This document shows, in pieces, positions 9,031-17,127 of a stretch of 64,000 nucleotides of DNA; within the stretch, counting starts at the first letter, position 1, and each line of letters starts with the position of its first letter. The notes beneath the pieces were generated by a model. That model did no database searches. It was given only the letters and a program-made list of their open reading frames with translations, and had not been told where the DNA came from. The stretch comes from Roseovarius spongiae (GTDB lineage Bacteria > Pseudomonadota > Alphaproteobacteria > Rhodobacterales > Rhodobacteraceae): assembly GCF_003651245.1 (NCBI RefSeq), contig NZ_RAPE01000008.1:1-64000 (forward strand). The letters are read 5' to 3'. The position numbers and the translations under genes are program-made.

Positions 9031-9794
9031 GAATGCGCCTTATGTCGGGCAGAGGTAAAATCGTCATAGGTCCGCAGGTAATCGGCCGCGTCATAGCCAT
9101 GCGAGGCAAAGACCAGCAGTACCGCATCGCGCGAATAGCGGTATTGCGTACCCCAGATCATCGGCGGCATGTAAACCCCCAGGTCAGGCCGGTCCAGCGT
9201 GACCTCGCAGCGCCGGTCGCCATCGTCAAGCAGCACCCGGCACGATCCATGAACGCAGATCAGGAACTGGTGACATTGCCGATGGGCATGTTCGCCGCGC
9301 AATTCGCTCGACGGCACATCAAACACCAGGAAATAGCGTGCGGGTGCGAAGGGCAGTTCCTTGGCCACCTCACCCACCGTCAGCCCGCCACGCGCGTCAA
9401 CAACCCGGCGCATCAGGTACATTGCGCCGTCACCCACACCCAGATCAATCACCGCCGGTGCGGTCATGCCGGTGAAATCGGAATGATCCTTGTTGGTGAT
9501 GGTCGGGCGCGATCCGGATTCGGGATCACTGCAATAGCCCACGACCTGCGCGGGATTGCCTTCGACAATCGCATTGGGCGGCACCGAGCGAAGCACCACC
9601 GCACCGGCGCGCACCAGCGCGCCCTGCCCGATTTCAACGCCCCCGCCGATGACCGCCGCCGCTTCGATGATGGCGCTGCCGCGCACCAATATGGGCCGGG
9701 TGACATCTTCGACGAACACCACCCTCGGGCCAAGGCGTACGCCCGCCTCAATGGTTACGTTCGCCGGGATGATGCAATCTTCGGCTCCCGTCAT
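9027..9794 (-). CDS. WxcM-like bifunctional acyltransferase / dTDP-sugar 3,4-ketoisomerase
   Basis: A 255-aa two-domain protein. Residues about 5-90 form a left-handed beta-helix acyltransferase with hexapeptide-type repeats ([45 protein letters not shown]). Residues about 120-250 are a cupin related to FdtA, with the characteristic [19 protein letters not shown] at 166-184. In WxcM-type enzymes the cupin isomerises dTDP-4-keto-6-deoxyglucose to the 3-keto sugar and the other domain N-acetylates the aminated product. Together with the FdtB-like enzyme next to it this gives dTDP-Fuc3NAc or dTDP-Qui3NAc. It overlaps both neighbours by 4 bp. Confidence 0.85.
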   Translation of the reverse strand: MTGAEDCIIPANVTIEAGVRLGPRVVFVEDVTRPILVRGSAIIEAAAVIGGGVEIGQGALVRAGAVVLRSVPPNAIVEGNPAQVVGYCSDPESGSRPTITNKDHSDFTGMTAPAVIDLGVGDGAMYLMRRVVDARGGLTVGEVAKELPFAPARYFLVFDVPSSELRGEHAHRQCHQFLICVHGSCRVLLDDGDRRCEVTLDRPDLGVYMPPMIWGTQYRYSRDAVLLVFASHGYDAADYLRTYDDFTSARHKAHS

Positions 9795-10423
9795 GCCGCC
9801 TGCCCCTGCAATATCCTCATGAACTCGTCCCTGTTCTTGCGGAAATCTTCACGGCTCAGCGTAAAGTATAGGTTCTCGGTGTCCTGCCCAGCCTCGCTCA
9901 TACCGAAGCGGCGGTAGAAGGCGATGGCGCGGGCATTGGCGCGGCGCACGTCAAGGACCACGCGTTGCAGGCCCAGCCCCTCGAAACCCACGCAAAAGGA
10001 CAAGAGCGCGCTTTCCAGCGCCGCTCTGGGCGGTTTGTCCGCATTCAGAATCCAGCTGCCCCATGTGAAACAATCGCCCTCTATGTCATAGAGCCGCACA
10101 ACCCCACAAGGTCGCCCGTTATCGCGACGTTCGATGATATAATAATATTCTTCGCCAGCCGCTTCGCGTGCCTTGTAAGCATGGATCCATGCTCGCTGGT
10201 CTTCTATCGTTCCTGTCACTCGGGAAAGATGCTGATTGTAGGCGGGATCGGTGCGCAGCCCATAGATGAACGCGGCATCCTCCGGTGTCACCAGACGGAG
10301 CCCGAGACGCTGTCCGAAAAGTTCGGGTTTCACATCCATATCTCTACCCAACGCCCTGTCCATCAGGCGCGCACGGTAAGCTTGAAACCCGGCCAAGACA
10401 ATCGCTGTTTCTGCCTGCTGCAT
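9791..10423 (-). CDS. GNAT-family N-acetyltransferase (RimJ/RimL type)
   Basis: A 210-aa protein with a GNAT domain starting near residue 37 (GQRLGLRLVTPEDAAFIYGLRTD). It ends in the acetyl-CoA-binding strand-helix region GLQRVVLDVRRANARAIAFYRRFGM. It is first in the minus-strand operon and is coupled by a 4-bp overlap to the WxcM-like gene, so it probably acylates an amino sugar nucleotide (as PseH and WecD-like enzymes do). That would give the locus a second acyltransferase besides the hexapeptide domain of the WxcM homologue. The first 30 residues show no clear family match. Confidence 0.75.
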   Translation of the reverse strand: MQQAETAIVLAGFQAYRARLMDRALGRDMDVKPELFGQRLGLRLVTPEDAAFIYGLRTDPAYNQHLSRVTGTIEDQRAWIHAYKAREAAGEEYYYIIERRDNGRPCGVVRLYDIEGDCFTWGSWILNADKPPRAALESALLSFCVGFEGLGLQRVVLDVRRANARAIAFYRRFGMSEAGQDTENLYFTLSREDFRKNRDEFMRILQGQAA

Positions 10424-10540
10424 TCAACGGGTTCACGCAGAGACGGCCCCGCGTGAACAAGCCGGTTGAGAGCAGGAACGGCTCGGTGATAAGAGCGGTT
10501 CAGCGTGAGAAGTATTTTATTGTCTGTCTCAGGATGCGTC

Positions 10541-11494
10541 ATGTCATACGAAACTTCGACCCTCCCTGAGTTTTCCATCATCATCATCAGCTATAACACA
10601 AGAGACATGACGCTGGCCTGCCTGTCTTCCGTCTACGCGCAGACAAAAGGTGATTTCGAGATCGTGGTGCTGGACAACGCCTCAACCGACGGGTCGGCAG
10701 AGGCGATCCGGCAAGATTTTCCCGAGGTGACGCTGGTGGCTGAAAGCGTCAATCACGGGTTCGGCCCGGCCCATCATGTGGCCCTGCCTTACTGCCGGTC
10801 CCCGTGGCTATTGCTACTTAACCCCGATACCGTGGTGCTCGACGGGGCGCTGGACAGGCTCATGGCCTTCCGCGATCAACGCCCCGAGGCCGGCATCTGG
10901 GGCGGACGGACGCTCTATGCAGACGGGCGTTTGAATCCGTCCTCATGCTGGCATCGTCAAACGCCCTGGTCACTTTTCTGCCGCGCATCTGGCCTGGCTG
11001 TAATCTTTCGGAACTCCAGTTTCTTCAATGTGGAAGCTTATGGCGGCTGGCGTCGAGATGATGTGCGCGACGTCGATATCGTCACTGGCTGTTTATTCCT
11101 GATTTCTCGCGAGACTTGGGACCGATTGGGCGGTTTCGATCCTGTTTTTACAATGTATGGTGAGGAGGCCGACTTGTGCTTGCGTGCCCGCGATATTGGA
11201 GTGCGCCCGGCTATAACGCCGGAGGCAACGATCATCCATTATGGCGGTGCGTCGGAGAAAGCGCGCTCGGACAAGCTGGTGCGTATTTTGCGCGCCAAGG
11301 CCGAACTCATAAAGCGACACTTTTCTCCCTCCACGCTCAGGTTGGGTCTGTTTTTGCTCAAACTCTGGCCCTTGTCCCGTCATCTGGCGTTGTCCGTTAT
11401 CATCTCTCTGCCCCGCATGGACCGTTTCCACGACACGGCTCTGGCATGGCGCAATGTCTGGAAGCGCAGGGCGGAATGGTGCGATGGTTTCTGA
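10541..11494 (+). CDS. Glycosyltransferase family 2, rhamnosyltransferase (WbbL)-like
   Basis: About 317 aa from the ATG at 10541, which is preceded by AGGA at 10531-10534; an upstream in-frame start at 10505 is less likely. The GT2 motifs are FSIIIISYNTRDMTLACL, VVLDNASTDGSAE, the metal site in LLLLNPDTVVLDGAL, and the acceptor-side GGFDPVFTMYGEEADLCLRA, the pattern typical of WbbL/rhamnosyltransferase-type GT2. It is divergent from the aminotransferase operon and is the first of five plus-strand glycan genes up to 15117. It overlaps nothing if the next gene begins at 11523. Confidence 0.83.
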   Translation: MSYETSTLPEFSIIIISYNTRDMTLACLSSVYAQTKGDFEIVVLDNASTDGSAEAIRQDFPEVTLVAESVNHGFGPAHHVALPYCRSPWLLLLNPDTVVLDGALDRLMAFRDQRPEAGIWGGRTLYADGRLNPSSCWHRQTPWSLFCRASGLAVIFRNSSFFNVEAYGGWRRDDVRDVDIVTGCLFLISRETWDRLGGFDPVFTMYGEEADLCLRARDIGVRPAITPEATIIHYGGASEKARSDKLVRILRAKAELIKRHFSPSTLRLGLFLLKLWPLSRHLALSVIISLPRMDRFHDTALAWRNVWKRRAEWCDGF

Positions 11495-11522
11495 TCGATC
11501 CGCAGAAGGAAGCGCGCCTGTC

Positions 11523-12758
11523 ATGCACATTCCCCGGCCCGGCAAGCCCCTGCGTCGCATTGCACGGGGAGATCTCTGCGCTGGTTGCGGGGCCTGCGCC
11601 GGGGTCTTTCCCGACAAGCTGGCAATGGCCGCATCGCCTCCAGGATTTCTGCGCCCAAAAGAGATCGCGCCGCTAAATGCAGTCGAGGAGGAAAAATTCG
11701 CCCGCTTTTGCCCTGCACTCAGCCAGGTCGTCGAAGCCGGGGAACGCACCAATCATATCCTCTGGGGGCCTTATCTCGAAATGCATACCGGCTGGTCCAC
11801 CGATCCCGAACTGCGTTTTGCCGGGGCGTCGGGCGGGGCGCTGTCGGGGCTGCTCGTCCACCTGCTCGAAAGCGGAGAGGTCGACGCCGTGGTGCAGATC
11901 GCCGCTGACCCCGAAAACCCGATCGCCAACCGCACGGTGGTTAGCCAGAGTCGCGCGGATATCCTTGCCGCAGCCGGATCGCGCTATGCGCCCTCGGCGC
12001 CGCTGGCGCGATTGCACGAATTCGTGGCGTCCGGGCGGCGTCATGCCTTTGTCGGCAAGCCCTGCGATGTGGTGGCGCTGCGGGTGCTGGCCGAGGAGCG
12101 ACCCGAGATCGCCGCGGCCTTCCCGGTGATGCTTTCTTTCTTCTGCGCAGGAGTGCCCTCGGAGACCGGCGCGCGTGCGATACTGACCGCAATCGGAGCC
12201 AAGCCGGAAAAGGTCGCGCAGTTCCGCTATCGGGGTCAGGGATGGCCGGGCCGGGCAACCGCCACGCTTCAGGACGGCAGTGAGCGCTCGATGAGCTATC
12301 ACGACAGTTGGGGCGGCATTCTCTCGAAACATGTCCAGCACCGTTGCAAGATCTGCGCCGACGGTGCCGGCAAGGCCGCCGACATCGTTTGCGCGGACGC
12401 CTGGGAAAGCGACGCCGCCGGCTATCCGGTCTTCGACGAGGCGGAGGGGGTCAGCCTGATCGTCAGCCGGACGGCGCTCGGCGCGCGGCTCCTGGAGGCC
12501 ACCGTGGCCGCGGGGCGGATCAGGACCGCACCCTTCGACGTGGCGCAGCTTGCCGCGATCCAGCCGGGGCAGCGGGAGCGCCGGCGGGCCCTGCTGGCGC
12601 GCCTGGCGGCCCTGCGCCTCGCCGGGCGTCCCATACCGCGGTACCGGGGCCTGCAACTCTGGCGCGCCGCGCGGCAGAACCCCGTCTCCCGCAATCTCAG
12701 GAACTTCCTGGGCATGCTGCGCCGGGTGCTCCGGCAGCGGACCTCGGGGCGGGGGTAA
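11523..12758 (+). CDS. Coenzyme F420 hydrogenase/dehydrogenase beta-subunit-like ferredoxin-flavin protein
   Basis: About 411 aa. The N-terminus has a 4Fe-4S signature LCAGCGACAGVFPDK and a later FCPAL cysteine. The middle matches FrhB-type domains, with FAGASGGALSGLLVHLLE and HAFVGKPCDVVALR. Cysteines also occur in HRCKICADGAGKAADIVC, typical of the C-terminal FrhB domain. The start at 11523 was chosen because AGAAGGAAG at 11504-11512 is a good ribosome binding site; ATGs at 11454 and 11484 also exist. Such proteins recur beside polysaccharide pyruvyl transferases, as here, but their redox role in glycan synthesis is not established. Confidence 0.8.
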   Translation: MHIPRPGKPLRRIARGDLCAGCGACAGVFPDKLAMAASPPGFLRPKEIAPLNAVEEEKFARFCPALSQVVEAGERTNHILWGPYLEMHTGWSTDPELRFAGASGGALSGLLVHLLESGEVDAVVQIAADPENPIANRTVVSQSRADILAAAGSRYAPSAPLARLHEFVASGRRHAFVGKPCDVVALRVLAEERPEIAAAFPVMLSFFCAGVPSETGARAILTAIGAKPEKVAQFRYRGQGWPGRATATLQDGSERSMSYHDSWGGILSKHVQHRCKICADGAGKAADIVCADAWESDAAGYPVFDEAEGVSLIVSRTALGARLLEATVAAGRIRTAPFDVAQLAAIQPGQRERRRALLARLAALRLAGRPIPRYRGLQLWRAARQNPVSRNLRNFLGMLRRVLRQRTSGRG

Positions 12759-12855
12759 GCGCGGCAAAGATCGTCACTCCGCTCTTACCGGCCTTGCGGG
12801 ATTGTGCTAACCGGTTCAGGAACAATCTTTTCTCCGGTCTTTTCAGGATGTCTTT

Positions 12856-14025
12856 GTGCTCACGATCGCCTTGATCATGCATTCCGCCAGCAACGACAAC
12901 ATGGGCGTCGGGGCGCTGAGCGTGTCGGAAGTCGCGATCCTGCGGCGGATCGCCAAGGCGCGCGGCATCCCCATCCGCATCAAGGTCATCGACAGCATCT
13001 CCGAACGCCCCCCCTACGTCACCGGCGAGGATGTCTCGATCCGGACAACCCGCCCCCTGCGCAAGCCGCTGGATTTCTTCCGCGCCATACGCGACAGCGA
13101 CATGGTGATCGATATCGGCGGCGGGGACAGTTTCGCCGATATCTATGGCCGGCGCCGCCTCACGCAGATGTTCCTGATGAAATATCTGACGCATCTGGCG
13201 CGCCGGCCGCTCGTGCTCGCCCCCCAGACGTTTGGCCCGTTCAGGCGCAGGCTCTCGACCTTCCTCGCCCGTCAGACCATCCGGCTCAGCGCCATCGCCA
13301 CCACGAGAGACAGCCTGTCCACCGCCTGCCTGCGCGACATGGGCATCAAGGGAGAGATCATCGAGGCCTCCGACGTGGCGCTGCGCCTGCCTTACGAGCC
13401 GCCCCCCGCGCGGCCTGAGGGCGGGCCTGTCAGGATCGGCGTCAACGTTTCCGGCCTGCTGATGAGCGGCGGCTATACCCGCAACAACATGTTCGGGCTC
13501 AAGATGGATTATCCGCAACTGATGCGCGACATCCTGCAACGTTTCGAGGATCACCCCGAGCCATGCGAGATACATCTCGTGCCACATGTGATCTCATGGA
13601 CGCACGACAGTCTCGAGGATGACTACGCCGCGAGCGTCAGGCTGAGCGAGGAATTCCCCTCCGTCACGGTCGCTCCGGCCTTCACCTCGCCCTCGGAGGC
13701 CAAGAGCTATATTGCGGGCATGGATTTCTTCGTGGGCGCAAGGATGCATGCCTGTGTCGCGGCCTTCTCCTCGGGGACGCCTGTGGTGCCGATGGCCTAT
13801 AGCCGCAAATTCGCGGGGCTCTTCGGGGCCTTGGGCTATGACGAGACCGTGGACTGCACCACCCAGAGCGCCGAAGATATCCTGGCGCGCATCTTCGACG
13901 CCTTTGAGCGCCGCTCGGAGCTGGCGCAGGCGCAGAAGGCGGCGCTTGGGACCGGGCTGGAGAAACTGGCCCGATACGAGGCGGCGCTTGGCGATCTGAT
14001 GGAGAAGCTGAACAACAAGAGTTGA
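12856..14025 (+). CDS. Polysaccharide pyruvyl transferase family protein
   Basis: A 389-aa protein starting at a GTG with AGGA seven bases upstream. The N-terminal region includes NMGVGALSVSEVAILRRI and DMVIDIGGGDSFADIYG, and the C-terminal half has VPHVIS, the AKSYIAGMDFFVGARMHACV region and GTPVVPMAYSRKFAGLF, all characteristic of the CsaB/WcaK pyruvyl transferase fold (GT-B-like). These enzymes move pyruvate from phosphoenolpyruvate to sugar hydroxyls, making acidic ketals. It follows the FrhB-like gene by about 100 bp and precedes the PssD/PssE pair, so it probably decorates the same glycan. Confidence 0.85.
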   Translation: MLTIALIMHSASNDNMGVGALSVSEVAILRRIAKARGIPIRIKVIDSISERPPYVTGEDVSIRTTRPLRKPLDFFRAIRDSDMVIDIGGGDSFADIYGRRRLTQMFLMKYLTHLARRPLVLAPQTFGPFRRRLSTFLARQTIRLSAIATTRDSLSTACLRDMGIKGEIIEASDVALRLPYEPPPARPEGGPVRIGVNVSGLLMSGGYTRNNMFGLKMDYPQLMRDILQRFEDHPEPCEIHLVPHVISWTHDSLEDDYAASVRLSEEFPSVTVAPAFTSPSEAKSYIAGMDFFVGARMHACVAAFSSGTPVVPMAYSRKFAGLFGALGYDETVDCTTQSAEDILARIFDAFERRSELAQAQKAALGTGLEKLARYEAALGDLMEKLNNKS

Positions 14026-14131
14026 TGTCGGCGTCAAAAATTGCCATGAGTTTGGTTCTTGTCGGGCCGTTCCCGGCAGATTGTAATATATGTCGTTTAT
14101 TGCGAGTATTGTCATCCGAGGAAGTACCGAC

Positions 14132-14614
14132 ATGCGGTCACCCCCGAAACTCATGGTCGTGGCGTCCGCCGGGGGACATTGGGTGCAGTTGATGCGGCTG
14201 CGCAAGGCCTGGGACGGGTTGGACGTCGTCTACATGACCACCGAGCCCGGCCTTTGCGACATCGTGAAAACCATGGCCCGGGACGAGGGCGCCCCGTCGC
14301 CGAAATTCATATCGGTCACGGATGCGAATCTGACTGAGAAGGCACGCCTCGCCCGTCAGCTTTTCGAAGTGCTTTTCGCCGTGCTCCGGCACCGCCCCGA
14401 TGTGATCATCACCACGGGCGCCGCGCCCGGTTACTTCGCCCTCCGGTTCGGCAAGCTCATCAAGGCGCGAACCATCTGGGTCGACAGCATGGCCAACGCC
14501 GAGAAGCTGTCGAAATCCGGCAAGGAAGTGCGCAAGTATGCCGATCTGTGGCTCACGCAGTGGGAACATCTGGCCCAATCCGACGGGCCGCATTTCATGG
14601 GGAGAGTTCTGTGA
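14132..14614 (+). CDS. PssD/Alg14-like glycosyltransferase subunit
   Basis: A 160-aa protein from the ATG at 14132, which has GAGGAAG at 14118-14124. The N-terminal KLMVVASAGGHWVQLMRLRK and the later DVIITTGAAPGYFALRFGKL match the Alg14/PssD/Cps14F family. That family is the membrane-associated acceptor-binding half of a split GT-B glycosyltransferase. Its partner is encoded immediately downstream with a GTGA overlap, so the two products probably form one enzyme, as Alg13-Alg14 and Cps14F-Cps14G do. In such pairs the usual reaction is addition of a hexose or hexuronic acid to a lipid-linked sugar. Confidence 0.83.
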   Translation: MRSPPKLMVVASAGGHWVQLMRLRKAWDGLDVVYMTTEPGLCDIVKTMARDEGAPSPKFISVTDANLTEKARLARQLFEVLFAVLRHRPDVIITTGAAPGYFALRFGKLIKARTIWVDSMANAEKLSKSGKEVRKYADLWLTQWEHLAQSDGPHFMGRVL

Positions 14615-15117
14615 TCTTCCTGACGACCGGCACGCAACTCCCCTTTGACCGGCTGGTCAGGGCCGTGGATGCATGGGCGGAGGCCGCGCAGCCGGGCTGC
14701 GAGATTTTCGGACAGGTCCTGTCCCCGCCCGAGGCGCCGTACCGGCCGCGAAACTTCGAGACCAGGACGCGCCTGTCGCCGGCGGAATACGCCGAGATCT
14801 TCGAAAAAGCCCGCCTGATCGTTTCGCATGCCGGGATGGGAACGATCCTGACCGCCCTGACGCGGGGCAAACAGATCTGCATCATGCCGCGGCAGGTGAA
14901 ATACGGGGAGCACAGGAGCGACCACCAGCTTGCAACGGTCGAAAGACTGGGAGCCCATCCAGGCCTTCACAAGGCGCGCGACGAACATGATCTGGCCGGT
15001 TGCCTCGACAGGGCCCTGGCGGAAGGCGAGTCCCTGCAGATCGCCACGATCGACCCCTTCGCCGCCGCCGACTTCTCCGACAGGTTGCGCGCGTTCATTC
15101 TTTCCACGGAGAAATGA
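14611..15117 (+). CDS. PssE/Alg13-like glycosyltransferase catalytic subunit
   Basis: A 168-aa protein starting at the GTG at 14611, which overlaps the stop of the pssD-like gene and follows GGGGAGAG. The sequence VIFLTTGTQLPFDRLVRAVD and the donor-binding VSHAGMGTILTALTRGKQICIMPR, then GEHRSDHQL, match the GT28 C-terminal family (Alg13, PssE, Cps14G). It carries the nucleotide-sugar site and needs the PssD-like partner. It ends 9 bp from the end of the convergent rhomboid gene. Confidence 0.86.
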   Translation: MIFLTTGTQLPFDRLVRAVDAWAEAAQPGCEIFGQVLSPPEAPYRPRNFETRTRLSPAEYAEIFEKARLIVSHAGMGTILTALTRGKQICIMPRQVKYGEHRSDHQLATVERLGAHPGLHKARDEHDLAGCLDRALAEGESLQIATIDPFAAADFSDRLRAFILSTEK

Positions 15118-15125
15118 CGGCAGGT

Positions 15126-15776
15126 CTATACGTCGCGCACCCGTATCAGCCACCCCGCGGCCCAGCCGGCCAGGAAGCCCCCCAGGTGGGTCTCCCAGGC
15201 GAGGTTGCCGCCCATGGCCCAGTACATGACGATGTTGAGCCCGATGAGCAGGGCGATCACCCGCAGCACCGGCCCCATCCCCTCGCGCATCAGGCGGCGC
15301 GCGGTATATTCCCAGCTCGTGAGCACGCCCGCCAGACCGAAGAGCGCGCCGGACGCCCCCACCATCGGCTGCACGGCGTCGGAGAGCGCCGCAAAGCCGG
15401 CGGCCCCGCCCAGCAGCGAAAGCGCATAGATCACGGCGAAACGCCACTGCCCCACGCGTTCGATCACCAGCCGCCCCAGTGAGACCAGCGTGATCATGTT
15501 GACCAGAAGATGGGTGAAGCCCCCGTGCAGAAAACCGTAGCTGGCGAACATCACCACGGGCTGCGCCGCGTAGTTGGGCCGCCAGTTGTCCAGAAGCCCG
15601 CGCCAGAAGCCGCCATACTGATAGGCCAGCCCCCGCCAGCGCGGCGAGCCCCAAAGACCGAAATCGGCCCCCTGCAGCACGGCTTCGACAGTGACACAGA
15701 TCGCGAGGATGGCGAGCAACACCCAATGACTGGCGAGAAACGCGCGACGCGCAGGCAAGGGGGGGCGGATTTCCAT
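15126..15776 (-). CDS. Rhomboid family intramembrane serine protease
   Basis: A 216-aa polytopic membrane protein with six or so helices. The catalytic serine is Ser142 in GASGALFG and the catalytic histidine is His197 in ETHLGGFLAG; the conserved HGGFTHLLVNM motif lies at 84-94. Rhomboids cut membrane proteins within or near transmembrane helices. Its position between a glycan locus and the exosortase cluster raises the possibility that it processes exported surface proteins, but nothing in the sequence fixes its substrate. It is convergent with the PssE-like gene. Confidence 0.92.
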   Translation of the reverse strand: MEIRPPLPARRAFLASHWVLLAILAICVTVEAVLQGADFGLWGSPRWRGLAYQYGGFWRGLLDNWRPNYAAQPVVMFASYGFLHGGFTHLLVNMITLVSLGRLVIERVGQWRFAVIYALSLLGGAAGFAALSDAVQPMVGASGALFGLAGVLTSWEYTARRLMREGMGPVLRVIALLIGLNIVMYWAMGGNLAWETHLGGFLAGWAAGWLIRVRDV

Positions 15777-15832
15777 TCTTACTGGATGCGCGAGCGAGGC
15801 GGGAATCTCAAGCCAAAGGGGAGGTGGAATGG

Positions 15833-15858
15833 AAAAAGGCGGCCCCGAAAGGCCGCCT
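15833..15858 (-). terminator. Rho-independent terminator of the VPLPA-CTERM gene
   Basis: Read on the minus strand, an 8-bp perfect stem AGGCGGCC/GGCCGCCT with a six-base loop is followed by a run of five T. It lies 28 bp beyond the stop codon of the minus-strand gene that ends at 15886. Confidence 0.85.
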
Positions 15859-15885
15859 CGCCAGGATCACGGCGCTGACCTGTGG

Positions 15886-16839
15886 TCAGGCCACGACGTC
15901 ACGGCGACGACGCCAGCCCATCAGACCCAGAAGCCCAAGCCCGCCGGCCATCAGGGGCAGAGCGGCGGGAAGCGGCACCGGGACGATCGACTTGCTCAGC
16001 GTGTAATCGGCGCTGAGCGTGCCGAGGCTGTTGACGGTCACCCCGAACGAGTCCGGGTCAAGCCCGGCCAGCAGGGCGTTGCAGGTTGCCTCGAACACGC
16101 CGTAACCACCACAGGGGTCGGTCCCGAGGAACAGATCGAAGGCCAGCCCGGTCAGCTGATCCGTGTTGTCGTTGATCAGGTCGAGCGCAAAGGATTCGAT
16201 ATCCCCCAGGATGCCGGGCCCGGTGATGCCCAGGGCGTACTCGGCCAGGATCACATCGCCCCCGGGCTGCAGCTCGCCGTCGTAATCGAACACGGAATTG
16301 AACGGCCCGACCCCGCCCGTGACGCTGACCGTCGCGTCGCCGGTCTCGAACTGGTTCTGCACCAGATCGCCAAAGCTGAGCGGCGCGCCAAGAAGCGGCG
16401 TGCCGTAATCGAACGCAAAGACGTCGCCCAGCGGCAGATCGGGGCTGCGCACCGAGCCCTCGAACACCGTGCCAAGCCCGAGGAGAGGAACATCGGGGCT
16501 GACATTGATGGTTTGCGACGGCAGCGTCATGGCGGGGGAGCAGAGGGAGCCAAAGCAGATTTCGTCGACTATCACGATCTCGGGCGTCGTGATCGTGACA
16601 TCCGGCGTCACGTTGAGCGTGCCGAAGCTGAGGCTGGTGCTGAAGATATAGGGCCGCGCTCTCGGCGGCGGCGCGCGATATTCGGCGCGCAGATCGCCCC
16701 TGGCCTCGAAGCCGCTTCCACTATTGAGGGATAGAACGCCGCTGGATTCCAAAAGAGCGGTGGGCGGCAATGTGCTGGAGATCGCGGGGCTGGCGGCCAA
16801 TACCAAGGCGCCGGTGGCGACAAAACGCATGATCGTCAT
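15886..16839 (-). CDS. VPLPA-CTERM sorting-domain surface protein
   Basis: A 317-aa secreted protein. It has an N-terminal signal peptide (MRFVATGALVLAASPAISS) and a C-terminal tripartite sorting signal: VPVPLPAALPLMAG, a hydrophobic helix (GLGLLGLMG) and a basic end (WRRRRDVVA). The body is rich in Gly, Leu, Val and Asp, with repeated strand-like segments, and has two Cys pairs (ICFGSLC, DPCGGYGVFEATC). The exosortase gene at 18098-19693 encodes the enzyme expected to recognise and cleave this signal. A perfect inverted repeat lies 39 bp upstream of the start. Function of the mature protein is unknown. Confidence 0.88.
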   Translation of the reverse strand: MTIMRFVATGALVLAASPAISSTLPPTALLESSGVLSLNSGSGFEARGDLRAEYRAPPPRARPYIFSTSLSFGTLNVTPDVTITTPEIVIVDEICFGSLCSPAMTLPSQTINVSPDVPLLGLGTVFEGSVRSPDLPLGDVFAFDYGTPLLGAPLSFGDLVQNQFETGDATVSVTGGVGPFNSVFDYDGELQPGGDVILAEYALGITGPGILGDIESFALDLINDNTDQLTGLAFDLFLGTDPCGGYGVFEATCNALLAGLDPDSFGVTVNSLGTLSADYTLSKSIVPVPLPAALPLMAGGLGLLGLMGWRRRRDVVA

Positions 16840-16877
16840 CGTACTACGTATCCTTCCTACAGAACACCGAAACTGGT

Positions 16878-16895
16878 GGTAACGAAAACGTTACC
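16878..16895. promoter_or_regulatory. Inverted repeat upstream of a VPLPA-CTERM gene, candidate operator
   Basis: A perfect 7-bp inverted repeat GGTAACG/CGTTACC with an AAAA spacer, centred 47 bp upstream of the ATG of the minus-strand VPLPA-CTERM gene. A related CGTTAAC element occurs upstream of two other VPLPA genes (30582-30588 and 32608-32614), so this may be a shared regulator site. No protein binding it is known to me. Confidence 0.4.
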
Positions 16896-17127
16896 TCAAA
16901 AATGCCGCAATTACAGCACATTTTCGCCATTTCGTGCAACTTCACAAGGCGTAGCCCGAATGCGACAGATCTCCCGCAACGATATATCCTTGGCGCGGGA
17001 CTGTTTCTTCGAGAGGCCGTTCACTTAGCCAGGCAGTTTGGGCGGACTTTCAGCGTGCAAAGCCAAGCTCGCCAAGCACCGTCAGCAAGAGCGAGAAAGC
17101 CGCGAAAAGCCGTCTTGTGTAACAGTG

